Below are positions 15,644-24,275 of a stretch of 32,711 nt of DNA, piece after piece. Each line of letters starts with the position of its first letter. Positions within the stretch are counted from its first letter, which is position 1. The position numbers were made by a program, and so were the translations under genes. The DNA lies in NCBI GenBank assembly GCA_963777625.1, contig CAVZRO010000014.1:1-32711 (forward strand), in the 5' to 3' direction. The notes below the pieces were generated by a model. The model made no database searches, was not told where the DNA came from, and worked only from the letters and a program-made list of their open reading frames with translations. The DNA comes from DATDIC01 sp963777625. GTDB lineage: Bacteria; Pseudomonadota; Alphaproteobacteria; Acetobacterales; Acetobacteraceae.

Positions 15644-16408
15644 TCAGGGCGGCGTGAACCCCTTGCCTTTGAAGACGCCGAGGGTCTCCGGCGAGGCGAG
15701 AAACTGGGTGAAGCCCTTGGCCGCCCCGAGGTCGGCGGATTTGGCGGACGCGCCGGCGGTCCAGGTGGAATTCTCGGGATCCTGCAATTCCGGTGGCAGA
15801 GTGCCGACGAACTCGTAATCCGCCGCCTTCGACAGTAGCGGCGGTTGCCAGCCAACAAGCAGATCGGCGTTTTTCTCAGCAATCACCTCCTGCACGGATT
15901 TCCACAGCTTGACCTTGGCCGCGACCTCGTTGGCGATGCCGAGGCGGGCGAAGTCGCGCTCGGCCAGGACGCCGTCGGCGCCACCAGCTGCCGCAGCGTA
16001 ATACGCGATCGTCTTGGCCGCGAGCAGGGCCTTCTTGGCACCCGCTAGGGAACTGATGTCCGGCTTCGGCTGGCCTTTGCGCACCGCAATCGACAACTCT
16101 GTGCGCGCGATGTCATGCACCGAGTTGGGGACGATCTTGCCCGCCCTAGCGAGCGCGGCGATATCCGGTTTCGGCAGAATTACGACATCGGCGGGCTCGC
16201 CCTTTTCGACATCGCTCCTAATTTTGCCCGCGCCACCATACGTGATCGCGATCTTCGTTCCCGCCTTCCGAGTGAAATTGTCGCCCACGTCCTTCAGCGC
16301 GAAGTGCATGGTCCCGGCGCTCAGCACCTTCAATTCGTCGGCCCACGCCACCGCTACCAGCGACAACAGCATAGCGGCGATCGAAGCGAGAAGGGCAATT
16401 CTCTTCAT
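15644..16408 (-). CDS. Periplasmic substrate-binding protein, molybdate (ModA) type
   Basis: A 254-residue binding protein of the SBP_bac_11/ModA family. A signal peptide covers residues 1-23 (MKRIALLASIAAMLLSLVAV, cleavage near AWA/DELKVL). Then come LKVLSAGTMHFALKDVGDNF, YGGAGKIRSDVEKGEPADVVILP and a C-terminal GFTQFLASPETLGVFKGKGF, all in the family's usual places. The start at 16406-16408 is supported by GGGGAGA upstream and by the signal peptide; the frame is open for 33 more codons upstream but that part looks non-coding. There are no modB or modC permease or ATPase genes nearby. The ligand could be molybdate or tungstate, but many stand-alone relatives are annotated this way without proof. 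Confidence 0.82.
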   Translation of the reverse strand: MKRIALLASIAAMLLSLVAVAWADELKVLSAGTMHFALKDVGDNFTRKAGTKIAITYGGAGKIRSDVEKGEPADVVILPKPDIAALARAGKIVPNSVHDIARTELSIAVRKGQPKPDISSLAGAKKALLAAKTIAYYAAAAGGADGVLAERDFARLGIANEVAAKVKLWKSVQEVIAEKNADLLVGWQPPLLSKAADYEFVGTLPPELQDPENSTWTAGASAKSADLGAAKGFTQFLASPETLGVFKGKGFTPP

Positions 16409-16478
16409 CAGGGTCTCCCCACGGACGTTCTGCCGAGCTTGTTTATGGCGCGCGGCGGCTTCCGGCTCCAGGCGATAC

Positions 16479-16505
16479 GTGCTGCGTTTTTCTTGAAATT
16501 CGCAC
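16479..16505 (+). repeat. TCTTGA near-palindrome, copy e
   Basis: The inner part is GCGTTTTTCTTGAAATTCGC: TTTC pairs with GAAA and GCG with CGC around the central TT, and GTGC/GCAC ends add to the dyad. It sits between the ModA-type gene and the methyltransferase gene, 27 bases past the stop of the latter. Confidence 0.55.
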
Positions 16506-16531
16506 AAAAGCAGCTCGGTATTCCGCGTCTG

Positions 16532-17320
16532 CTATGTTGGTTTACAGCCCGTAATCGCGTTCGCACGTGCAGTGCAGGTTATGCTGCCATCCAAGCCGGG
16601 CGCGAGACGTGACTTCACGCGGACTCTGAGCTGTTCGGCATCATGGGACGATAGCGCGGCTACAGCCGGGCCGACGCTTGGCTGCAACAGAGTTGTGGTC
16701 GAGAAATCATTGAAATCAGCATACGTGCGCTGCACCACGATCTCGCGCGCTTTGATCGCCTGAAGTCCCGCTCCAGTCCACAAGTCCAACAAAACGTCCA
16801 TGCGCGAGGCAGCAAGCCTAGGCGGAATCGGATGCGTGAGGCCCGCCGAGCGCATTTCTCCAAGCACCGGGTATGTAGGAGATCCGCCGCCCTCCATATC
16901 CCATATATAGGTCGCGACAGTCCCGCCTCGCCTGACTACTCGAGACAGCTCGGCAACGGCCTTGGCCGGCTCGGGAGCGTAAAAGATCACCAATGCCATG
17001 ACTGCTACGTCGAATCTCTCTTCAGGGAAAGGCAGCGCCATCGCATTGCCCTGCTGAAACTCGGCCACGCGCGCGGCTGGCCGTGTGCGTGCAAAGGTCA
17101 GTTGCTCCTCGGAAGGATCGATCCCCTGAACCTCCATTGGCGCACACCGTTCCACGAGCAACTCAGTGAAGGCACCATTGCCACACCCGATGTCAATCCA
17201 CCGCTGCCGCGGTTGCGGCTCCAGCCAGGTGAGGAACACGTCGCCGACGAGCCGGCTCCAGGTTCCCATCATTCGCTCGTAGCTAGCCCCGTCCGCGAAC
17301 CGAATGCCCTGCGTTGCCAT
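16532..17320 (-). CDS. Class I SAM-dependent methyltransferase
   Basis: A 262-residue soluble methyltransferase of the UbiE/Methyltransf_11 type. Motif I, WIDIGCGNGAFTELL, is at residues 41-55. The acidic loop that binds the ribose follows (VQGIDPSEEQLTFA), then QQGNAMALPFPEERFDVAVMALVIFY (motifs II/III), AVAELSRVVRRGGTVATYIWD and a C-terminal substrate-binding region. The acceptor molecule is unknown. The ATG at 17318-17320 begins MATQGIRFADGASYERMMGTW, a usual start for this group. The gene stands alone between two TCTTGA palindromes. Confidence 0.85.
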   Translation of the reverse strand: MATQGIRFADGASYERMMGTWSRLVGDVFLTWLEPQPRQRWIDIGCGNGAFTELLVERCAPMEVQGIDPSEEQLTFARTRPAARVAEFQQGNAMALPFPEERFDVAVMALVIFYAPEPAKAVAELSRVVRRGGTVATYIWDMEGGGSPTYPVLGEMRSAGLTHPIPPRLAASRMDVLLDLWTGAGLQAIKAREIVVQRTYADFNDFSTTTLLQPSVGPAVAALSSHDAEQLRVRVKSRLAPGLDGSITCTARANAITGCKPT

Positions 17321-17414
17321 GGGTGCTTGCCTCCATTCGATCTATTTTGCGCGCAAGATGCCGAATGTGGAAGAGACGGAATGGCCGCCGTGGCTATTCC
17401 GGCGGCGCTGCGCG

Positions 17415-17438
17415 TTGCGTAAGTCTTGAGTTTTGCAG
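17415..17438 (+). repeat. TCTTGA near-palindrome, copy f
   Basis: GCGTAAGTCTTGAGTTTTGC has GC/GC ends, AA/TT and TC/GA pairs around the central TT. It is the last copy before the core mutS-glnD region and lies upstream of the methyltransferase. Confidence 0.5.
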
Positions 17439-17488
17439 CCAGGCGTTCATGCTGGTTGCATCAGACCCTCGCATGCCGGCACCGCCGG

Positions 17489-17563
17489 TCAGGTCACAGC
17501 GATGAGGTCACGGATGCGGTTGGCCAGCACCTCTATAGCGAAGGGCTTGGCCACTCGCAGTTG
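17489..17563 (-). pseudogene. Fragment: C-terminal end of a response-regulator receiver domain
   Basis: Read on the minus strand, the bases give VAKPFAIEVLANRIRDLIAV and one more residue before a TGA. The KPF motif is the conserved Lys-Pro of receiver domains, and the rest fits their last helix. A stop codon lies in frame just upstream (17561-17563), and no upstream part of the domain is present. It is probably a scar of a larger gene removed or replaced here. Confidence 0.45.
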
Positions 17564-17783
17564 CGATCATAACAGGGGCAGAATTCGTTCCTTAAGCTAG
17601 AAGCAGTTTGACGCCGGGAGTGGGAAGTCCTTGCCTACTGCCCCGCCAGCCTCGCCCCGCCCATGTACATCACCCGGCACCCGGCCCGGCCCAACAACCC
17701 CCGTTGTACATCCGCAGCATCCGCCGCCTCACTGCCACCCAACCCTCGCCCTCCGGCGATCCCCGCGTGTAAACCACTCCGCG

Positions 17784-20426
17784 ATGGCCGTCCCGCAACC
17801 AATCAGTCCACCCCCCGGCCCCGACCCCACCGGCGCCTCCCCTGTCATGGCCCAATGGTTCGCCATGAAGGCCGATCATCCGGATGCGCTCCTGTTCCTC
17901 CGCATGGGCGACTTCTACGAACTCTTCTTCACCGACGCCGAAGCCGCCGCCGCCGCCCTCGACATCGCCCTCACCTCCCGCGGCGAGCATTCCGGCGATC
18001 CCATCCCGATGTGCGGCGTCCCCGTCCACGCCGCCGACGCCTACCTCGCCCGCCTGATCCGCCGCGGCTTCCGCGTCGCCGTCGCCGAGCAGATGGAAAA
18101 CCCCAAGACCCGGACCGGCAAAGGCCCCATCCGCCGCGAAGTGGTCCGCCTCATCACGCCCGGCACCCTCATCGAAGACGCCCTCCTCGAACCCGGCCGC
18201 CCCAACCTCCTGCTCGCCCTCGCCCCCGACCGCGAAACCATCGGCGCCGCCTGGCTCGACGTCTCCACCGGCCTGTTCGAAACCGCCTCCCTCCCCCGCC
18301 CCGAACTCCCGTCCCTGCTCGGCCGCCTGGAGCCGGCGGAAATCCTCGCCCCCGCCGCGCTCGCCCTGGGCGATTACGAAGCCAGGCGCGGCCCGGAAAC
18401 CACCGCCTCCCCGCCCCTGGTGTCCCGCCGCCGCGTCGCCGAGGCATTCGGTACCGCCAGCCTCGACGCGTTCGGCAGCTTCACGGACGGCGAGGCGATC
18501 GCGGCCTCCCTCGCGCTCGACTATGTGCGCCAGACCCAGGCCGGCAGCATGCCGCGGCTCGCCCGCCCATCCCCGCAAGGCCAGTCGGGCGTGCTGGCGC
18601 TGGACGCCGCCACCCGCGCCAGCCTGGATATCTTGCAGGCGCGCGACGGCGGCCCGCACAGCCTGCTCGGCACCGTCCAGCGCACCCTCACCGCGCCGGG
18701 CGCCCGCCTGCTCGCCGGCTGGCTGTCGGCGCCTCTGACCGATCCGGACGCCATCGCCCGCCGCCAGGATGCCTGGGGCTGGATGCTGGCGAACCCGATC
18801 CTGGCCGACCGGCTGCGCACCACCCTGCGCGCGGCCCCCGACATGGCGCGCGCCCTCGCCCGGCTGTCGCTCGGCCGTGGCGGCCCGCGCGACCTCGCGG
18901 TCCTGCGCGACGGCATGCAAGCCGCCCGCACCGCCGCCACGCTGTTCGATGGCCCCGTGCCGGCGCTGCTGGCCGGCGCCCTGACCGGGCTCCTGGTCGA
19001 TCTCGAACTGGAACGGATGCTCGCCGCCGCCCTGGCCGATCCGGTGCCGCTGCGGCTGGACGACGCTGGGGTGATCCGCCCCGGCTTCGACCCCGCCCTC
19101 GACGCCGAGCGCGCCCTGCGCGACGACAGCCGCCGCGTGCTGACGACGATGCAGCTCGACCTGGCCCAGCGCTACGGCGTCGCCAGCCTGAAAATCCGCC
19201 ATCACGCCCAGCTCGGCTACGTCATCGAAGCGCCGGCGCCGGCGGTCGAGAAGCTGCGCGCCCAACCCGACCTGACCTTGCGCCAGGGCATGGCCAGCGG
19301 CGCCCGCTTCACCAGCCCGGAACTCTCCGACCTCGATCGTCGCATCACGGAGGCGGCCGAACGCGCGGCTGCGCGCGAACGCGCCCTGTTCGCCCACCTG
19401 GTCGAGGCCGCGCTGCGCCACGCCGAACCGATCGGCCGCTGCGCCGAAGCCCTTGCGCTGCTGGACGTGCTGCAGTCCGCCGCCCGCCTGGCCCAGTCCG
19501 GCGCCTGGTGCCGGCCCGCCGTCACCGACGACGACGCGTTCAAAATCGTCGCCGGACGCCATCCGGTGGTGGAAGCGGCGCTGGCGGGGCAGGCCGCCTT
19601 TGTCCCCAACGATTGCGATTTGTCACAAGACAACCGGCTGCTGCTGCTGACCGGTCCCAACATGGCCGGCAAATCGACCTTCCTGCGGCAGAATGCGCTG
19701 ATCGCCGTGCTGGCGCAGGCCGGCCTGCCGGTTCCCGCAGAATCCGCACGCATCGGGGTGATCGATCGGCTGTTCAGCCGCGTCGGCGCCGCCGACGACC
19801 TGGCCCGCGGCCGCTCCACTTTCATGGTGGAAATGACTGAAACCGCCGCCATCCTGCATCAGGCCGGACCCCGCTCGTTGGTGGTCGTCGATGAGATCGG
19901 GCGCGGCACCGCGACCTTGGACGGGCTTGCCATCGCCTGGGCGGTACTGGAAGCGCTGCACGGCGCGATTCGCTGCCGGACGATTTTTGCTACACATTTC
20001 CATGAACTTGCGGAATTGTCGGACCGTATGCCCCGGATGAAACCGCACACGATGCGCGTCAAGGAGTGGAAGAAGACGGTTGTATTTCTGCACGAGGTCG
20101 CTGAAGGCGCCGCGAAACGTTCCTGGGGCGTGCACGTGGCGGAGCTGGCCGGCGTGCCCGCGCCGGTGGTCCGCCGCGCCGGGGCATTGCTTTCGTCCCT
20201 GGAGAAACATAATGGGCCGCTGGGCGCCAACGGTCCGCTTGCGGCATTGCCGCTATTCGTTGCCGCCGCTTCACCGGAGACCGAGGCGACCCAATCTTCG
20301 GACCAGCCTGATCCGCTTGCCGCCGCGTTGACCGAGCTGGAGCCGGATCGCCTCACCCCGCGGGAGGCGCTCGACACGCTCTATCGGTTGAAAGCGCTGC
20401 TGCCGGTTTCCGGCGCAAACTTCTGA
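17784..20426 (+). CDS. mutS: DNA mismatch repair protein MutS
   Basis: An 880-residue mismatch-recognition ATPase, of normal length for the family. The mismatch-contacting F-x-E motif is in MGDFYELF (Phe44, Glu46). The connector, lever and clamp domains follow. The Walker A loop is GPNMAGKST at 624-632, Walker B is DEIGRGTATLDG starting at 703, and the THFHEL motif follows. With MutL it would start repair of replication errors. The ATG at 17784 gives the expected N-terminus (a short Pro-rich stretch, then PVMAQWFAMKADHPDALLFLRMGDF). The gene carries no visible damage, so frameshifts elsewhere in the window are not explained by a broken mutS. It is followed after 16 bases by glnD. Confidence 0.97.
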   Translation: MAVPQPISPPPGPDPTGASPVMAQWFAMKADHPDALLFLRMGDFYELFFTDAEAAAAALDIALTSRGEHSGDPIPMCGVPVHAADAYLARLIRRGFRVAVAEQMENPKTRTGKGPIRREVVRLITPGTLIEDALLEPGRPNLLLALAPDRETIGAAWLDVSTGLFETASLPRPELPSLLGRLEPAEILAPAALALGDYEARRGPETTASPPLVSRRRVAEAFGTASLDAFGSFTDGEAIAASLALDYVRQTQAGSMPRLARPSPQGQSGVLALDAATRASLDILQARDGGPHSLLGTVQRTLTAPGARLLAGWLSAPLTDPDAIARRQDAWGWMLANPILADRLRTTLRAAPDMARALARLSLGRGGPRDLAVLRDGMQAARTAATLFDGPVPALLAGALTGLLVDLELERMLAAALADPVPLRLDDAGVIRPGFDPALDAERALRDDSRRVLTTMQLDLAQRYGVASLKIRHHAQLGYVIEAPAPAVEKLRAQPDLTLRQGMASGARFTSPELSDLDRRITEAAERAAARERALFAHLVEAALRHAEPIGRCAEALALLDVLQSAARLAQSGAWCRPAVTDDDAFKIVAGRHPVVEAALAGQAAFVPNDCDLSQDNRLLLLTGPNMAGKSTFLRQNALIAVLAQAGLPVPAESARIGVIDRLFSRVGAADDLARGRSTFMVEMTETAAILHQAGPRSLVVVDEIGRGTATLDGLAIAWAVLEALHGAIRCRTIFATHFHELAELSDRMPRMKPHTMRVKEWKKTVVFLHEVAEGAAKRSWGVHVAELAGVPAPVVRRAGALLSSLEKHNGPLGANGPLAALPLFVAAASPETEATQSSDQPDPLAAALTELEPDRLTPREALDTLYRLKALLPVSGANF

Positions 20427-20442
20427 TAGTACGATCACGCTC

Positions 20443-23232
20443 ATGTTCACTCCGGCCCCCCTTCCCGCAAGCCCTGACGCTGCCGCGTCGGTCCTGGCGG
20501 AGGCGTTGACCAGCCTGGGTAACGAGCGGACCGCGCCGCGTGACGCCGTCATCGTGACCTTCCGCCGCCATCTCGCGCGTATTCAGACCCACGTGCAGAC
20601 CGCATTCGAGCAGGACCAGATCACCGGTCTGCAGGCCGCACGCATGCTGGCCGGGCTGGTCGACGGGCTGGTGACGACCCTGATGGAGCACACCGCCACC
20701 GTTCTAGGGGAACCGGAACGGTTGTCGGTTGCTGCCACCGGCGGCTATGGGCGCGGCACGCTGGCGCCGTTCAGCGACATCGACCTGCTGTTCCTGACCG
20801 CCAGCGAACCGGCGGAGCACACGCTGCAGGTCGTCGAATACATGCTGTATTTCCTGTGGGACCTGGGGCTGAAGGTCGGCCACGCGACCCGCTCGATCCA
20901 CGAATGCCTGAACGACAGCGCGCGCGACACCACGATCCGCACCTCTTTGCTCGATGCCCGTCACCTGTCCGGCGATGCCGCCCTGTTCACAGAGTTTCAG
21001 CAGCAATTCCAGGCCGCGTGCCGCAACGACGGCGCCGCCGCCTTCATCATGGCCAAGCAGGCGGAGCGCAACGCGCGGCACAAGCGGTTCGGCGATTCGC
21101 CCTTCGTCGTCGAGCCGAACATCAAGGAGGGCCGTGGCGGCCTGCGCGACCTGCAAACGCTGTACTGGATCGCCCGCTACGTGTATGACACCCAGACGAT
21201 GGGCGAGCTGGCCGACGTTGCCGGCGTGCTGTCGCAGCAGGAAGCGCGCCACGCGAAGCGCTCCTGGGAGTTTCTTTGGACAGTTCGTTTCCATCTACAC
21301 TACGTCGCCGGACGCGCGGAGGAGCGACTGACGTTCGATCTGCAACCAGTTGTCGGTGCCCGCATGGGCTATACCAGACATGGCCGGCAGGACGGCGTCG
21401 AGCGTTTCATGCGCCACTATTTCCTCACCGCGCGCGATGTAGTCCGCCTGACCCGCGTGCTGGAGCCGGCGATTTTGCGCGCCGCCCTCGGGCCGTCGGC
21501 ACGCTCGCCGGAAGCCGACAAGGCGCTGCTGGCGGCTGGTTTTGTGCTGTCGGAAGGTATGCTGCTGCCGGCCCCCGGCCAGGATTTCGACAGCGCGCCG
21601 ATCCAGATGCTGCGGATGCTCAAGCTCGCGCGCGACCGCGGCCTCCAGCCGCATCCGCTGGCACTGCGTTCGATGATCCGCAACGAGCGTGAAGGAAGCC
21701 GGCTGCGCGGCGACAAGGAAGCAGCGCGGCTGTTCATGGACCTGCTCTGCGGATTACCTGTGGAGCATGGCCGCAGCAGTCCGGACGGCGCGCGCTGGCT
21801 GAGTATCATGAACGAAACCGGCTTCCTTGGCCGCTTCCTGCCCGACTGGCGGCGCATCGTCGGTCAGATGCAGTTCGATACCTATCACATCTTCACCGTC
21901 GATGAGCACACGATCGAGGCGATCCGCGTGCTGAACACGCTGGAGGCCGGCGGCCTCGCGGAGGTGGCGCCCGTCGCGTCCGGTCTGTTCGAGCATATCC
22001 AGTCGCGCCGTTCGTTGTATCTGGCGATGCTGCTGCACGATATCGCCAAGGGCCGCGGCGGCGATCATTCCGAACTCGGTGCCGAGATCGCGCTGCGCGT
22101 CGGCCCGGAACTCGGGCTGTCCGGCGAAGAAACCGAAACCGTCTCCTGGCTGGTGCTGCACCACCTTTTGCTCAGCACGATCGCCTTCAAGCGCGACATC
22201 GATGATCCGAAAACCATCCTCGATCTCGCCGACACGGTGCAATCGCCGGAGCGGCTTCGGCTGCTGCTGGTGATGACGGTCGCCGACATGCGGGCGGTGT
22301 CGCCCAAGGTGTGGAACGGGTGGAAGGCCACGCTGCTGCGCGAACTGTACACCCGCGTCGCCGAGGTGCTGGAGGGCGGACTGGCGACGCCGGAACGCGA
22401 CGTGCGCGTGCAGCGCGCCAAGGATGCCGCCGCGGCGCTGCTGCCCGACTGGTCGCCAGCGGATATCGAGGCATTCACCGCGCTGGGTTACGCCGGCTAC
22501 TGGCTGTCCTTCGATCCGGAAACCCACGCGCGGCATGCGCGGCTGGTGCGCGACGCGGAGCATCGGAAGGCGCCGCTGACCGTGGCCACGCAGCCGCTGC
22601 CGGCGCGAGCGGTGACCGAGGTCACCGTCTATTGCGCCGACCATTCCGGGCTGTTCAGCAAGATATCCGGCGCGCTGTCGGTGGCGGGCGCCTCGATCGT
22701 GGACGCCCGCATCCATACCATGACCAACGGCATGGCGCTGGATACGTTCTGGATCCAGGACGCCGCCGGCGGCACCTTCGACGCACCGCACCGGCTCGCC
22801 CGCCTGTCGGTGCTGATCGAGCAGGCTCTGTCCGGGCGGTTGCGGCTGAAACCGGAGATCCAGAAAGCGTCCCAGGCATTGTTGGGGCGTCGCCTGCACG
22901 TGATGCACGTGCCGCCGCGGGTGGTGATCGACAACCGTGCATCGAACACGCACACGGTGGTGGAGGTGAACGGCCGCGACCGCCCGGGGTTGCTGCACGA
23001 TGTCACGGCGGCAATCAGCGCCGCGGGCATGCAGATCGCGTCAGCGCACGTCACAACTTACGGTGTGCGCGCGGTCGACGTATTCTACGTCAAGGATATA
23101 TTCGGATTGAAGGTGGAGAACGAACGCAAGCTGCGGCAGTTGCGCGAGGCCCTGCTGAAAGCCCTGGGCAGCGAAGAAGAGCCGCCGGCGATACCGGAGC
23201 CGCGGCGGCCCAGGCGCGCCGCGGCGGGATAG
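20443..23232 (+). CDS. glnD: Bifunctional [protein-PII] uridylyltransferase / uridylyl-removing enzyme
   Basis: A 929-residue nitrogen sensor that uridylylates PII proteins when nitrogen is short and removes UMP when glutamine is high. The domains appear in the family's order. The nucleotidyltransferase has GGYGRG (100-105) and the metal-binding D-I-D at 112-114. A linker with EPNIKEGRGGLRDLQTLYWIARY follows. The HD hydrolase domain has LHDIAKGRGGDHS (His532, Asp533). Two ACT domains start near 727 (VTVYCADHSGLFSKISGALS) and 837 (HTVVEVNGRDRPGLLHDVTA). All catalytic residues are present. It begins 16 bases after mutS; this order is common in alphaproteobacteria. Translation is probably partly coupled to mutS. 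Confidence 0.96.
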   Translation: MFTPAPLPASPDAAASVLAEALTSLGNERTAPRDAVIVTFRRHLARIQTHVQTAFEQDQITGLQAARMLAGLVDGLVTTLMEHTATVLGEPERLSVAATGGYGRGTLAPFSDIDLLFLTASEPAEHTLQVVEYMLYFLWDLGLKVGHATRSIHECLNDSARDTTIRTSLLDARHLSGDAALFTEFQQQFQAACRNDGAAAFIMAKQAERNARHKRFGDSPFVVEPNIKEGRGGLRDLQTLYWIARYVYDTQTMGELADVAGVLSQQEARHAKRSWEFLWTVRFHLHYVAGRAEERLTFDLQPVVGARMGYTRHGRQDGVERFMRHYFLTARDVVRLTRVLEPAILRAALGPSARSPEADKALLAAGFVLSEGMLLPAPGQDFDSAPIQMLRMLKLARDRGLQPHPLALRSMIRNEREGSRLRGDKEAARLFMDLLCGLPVEHGRSSPDGARWLSIMNETGFLGRFLPDWRRIVGQMQFDTYHIFTVDEHTIEAIRVLNTLEAGGLAEVAPVASGLFEHIQSRRSLYLAMLLHDIAKGRGGDHSELGAEIALRVGPELGLSGEETETVSWLVLHHLLLSTIAFKRDIDDPKTILDLADTVQSPERLRLLLVMTVADMRAVSPKVWNGWKATLLRELYTRVAEVLEGGLATPERDVRVQRAKDAAAALLPDWSPADIEAFTALGYAGYWLSFDPETHARHARLVRDAEHRKAPLTVATQPLPARAVTEVTVYCADHSGLFSKISGALSVAGASIVDARIHTMTNGMALDTFWIQDAAGGTFDAPHRLARLSVLIEQALSGRLRLKPEIQKASQALLGRRLHVMHVPPRVVIDNRASNTHTVVEVNGRDRPGLLHDVTAAISAAGMQIASAHVTTYGVRAVDVFYVKDIFGLKVENERKLRQLREALLKALGSEEEPPAIPEPRRPRRAAAG

Positions 23233-23242
23233 ACAATCCCTG

Positions 23243-23259
23243 GGCTGAACCGTTCAGCC
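23243..23259. terminator. Short hairpin between convergent genes
   Basis: GGCTGAA pairs with TTCAGCC over a three-base loop just after glnD and overlapping the stop of the convergent VOC gene. It is a plausible shared terminator, but short and without a T-run. Confidence 0.35.
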
Positions 23260-23730
23260 GTCCGCCGCCGCCTCCAGCGCGGCGATGTCGATCCGTTTCA
23301 TTTGCATCATCGCGTCCATCGCACGCTTGGCGCGCGCTCGGTCGGGATCCTGGAGCAGCGCGATCAGCCGCCGCGGCACGATCTGCCATGACAGGCCGAA
23401 CCTGTCCTTGACCCAGCCGCACACCTCCGCTTCGGGGACGGCCGACAGCGCCTCGGTCAGCCGATCGACCTCACTCTGATCGTCGCAATGAATTTGGAAC
23501 GAGACCGCCTCGGTGAACTTGAACTGCGGGCCGCCATTGAGGCCGACGAATTTCTGGCCGGCTACGGTAAATTCGACCAGGAGTACACTGCCCTCCGGGC
23601 CACTCGGCGTTTTGGCGGGCGAGCGGAAAATCTTGCCGACATGTGAGTCAGGCAGATGCTGGGCGTAGAAAGCCGCGGCCTCCTCGGCATTGCCGTTGAA
23701 CCACAGGCAGGGGGTGATCTTGTCGGACAT
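23254..23730 (-). CDS. VOC-superfamily protein, PhnB-like
   Basis: A 158-residue protein of the glyoxalase/bleomycin-resistance (vicinal oxygen chelate) fold, in the PhnB-like group sometimes labelled 3-demethylubiquinone methyltransferase. It opens with ITPCLWFNGNAEEAAAFYAQHLPDSHV. It continues with LLVEFTVAGQKFVGLNGGPQFKFTEAVSFQI and the group's C-terminal WVKDRFGLSWQIVPRRL with its MDAMMQMKRIDI tail. This group is widespread and mostly without known substrates. The ATG at 23728-23730 has an AGGAG-like site (AAGGAGACAAAGG) upstream. It is convergent with glnD. Confidence 0.85.
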   Translation of the reverse strand: MSDKITPCLWFNGNAEEAAAFYAQHLPDSHVGKIFRSPAKTPSGPEGSVLLVEFTVAGQKFVGLNGGPQFKFTEAVSFQIHCDDQSEVDRLTEALSAVPEAEVCGWVKDRFGLSWQIVPRRLIALLQDPDRARAKRAMDAMMQMKRIDIAALEAAADG

Positions 23731-23832
23731 CCTTTGTCTCCTTGTATCTCGAACCCATCGATCAAAGCCGAGTTCCAGCCTCCACCGCCGTGCTGTGATG
23801 GTCCAGGGAAACGCGCAGCATCAATCAGGTCA

Positions 23833-23846
23833 TCGAAAACTCAAGG
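23833..23846 (-). repeat. Possible half-copy g of the TCTTGA motif
   Basis: On the minus strand this reads CCTTGAGTTTTCGA, close to the right half of copies b and f, but without a clear left half. It overlaps the stop of the DUF29 gene and lies outside the accessory block, in the opposite orientation. It may be coincidental. Confidence 0.2.
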
Positions 23847-24275
23847 CTGGCTCAGCAGTTCATCGATCGATTGCACCGGGCAAGCCGTTTGCGTCGGCAT
23901 TGGTGTCTGTCCGTCCATCGTCTCGGGCAGCGCCTTCAGCGCATCGGCATAGAGCCCGGCAACGTCGATCTTCTGGCGCATTGAGGGCCGATACTTGCGC
24001 CGCGCCTGCGCGCGAAAACCGCGCGCGTCACCGCGCCGGCTCGGTGCGTCGCGGGCGAGCGGCCATGCCTCGGCCTTCAGATCATGCAGGAACGCTTGGA
24101 ACAGCAGCGACTCGACGGAGTCGATCTGGCTCTGGCCCACGCTCTCGACCTCCTCGATGACGTTTGGCCAATCGACCTGATCGTTGACGCGCTCGCCGGC
24201 AGCCACGCGCCGGAGCAGCGCTGCCTGGCGTTCCGACCAGCTCACCACGTCGGTGTCATAGAGATCGCTCATCAC
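23841..24275 (-). CDS. DUF29-family protein
   Basis: A 144-residue protein with the DUF29 pattern: an LYDTDVVSWSERQAALLRRV start, VDWPNVIEEVESVGQSQIDSVESLLFQAFLHDLKAE in the middle, and a Tyr/Pro segment (RKYRPSMRQKIDVAGLYADALKALP) toward the end. DUF29 proteins are small, helical and often present in many copies in alphaproteobacteria and cyanobacteria. Their function is not established. Two adjacent ATG codons (24275 and 24272) could start it; the reading is otherwise clear. No strong ribosome binding site is seen. Confidence 0.8.
   Translation of the reverse strand: MMSDLYDTDVVSWSERQAALLRRVAAGERVNDQVDWPNVIEEVESVGQSQIDSVESLLFQAFLHDLKAEAWPLARDAPSRRGDARGFRAQARRKYRPSMRQKIDVAGLYADALKALPETMDGQTPMPTQTACPVQSIDELLSQP

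Larger units (their letters stand above)
17321..17783. other. Gap between accessory block and mutS
   Basis: These 463 bases hold copy f of the palindrome, a 25-codon response-regulator remnant, and a C-rich stretch before mutS. An open frame runs from a TTG at 17631 into mutS, with GGGAGTGGGAAG before it. The 51 residues it would add are Pro-rich and unlike MutS, so I treat 17631-17783 as leader. No clear promoter boxes were seen. Confidence 0.4.

Noticed and set aside
10071..17438. Classical integron with attC sites
   Set aside because: The repeats lack the conserved R boxes, genes are in both orientations and no integrase is present.
17631..17783. N-terminal 51-residue extension of MutS from a TTG start
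   Set aside because: The added residues are Pro-rich and unlike MutS; the ATG at 17784 gives the usual N-terminus.
17670..19562. 630-codon open frame on the minus strand, opposite mutS
   Set aside because: It is fully antisense to mutS, Gly/Gln/Arg-rich with no domain pattern, and typical of GC-rich shadow frames.
17663..19840. 725-codon plus-strand frame inside mutS
   Set aside because: It is almost only Pro and Arg, the signature of a shifted reading of a GC-rich gene.
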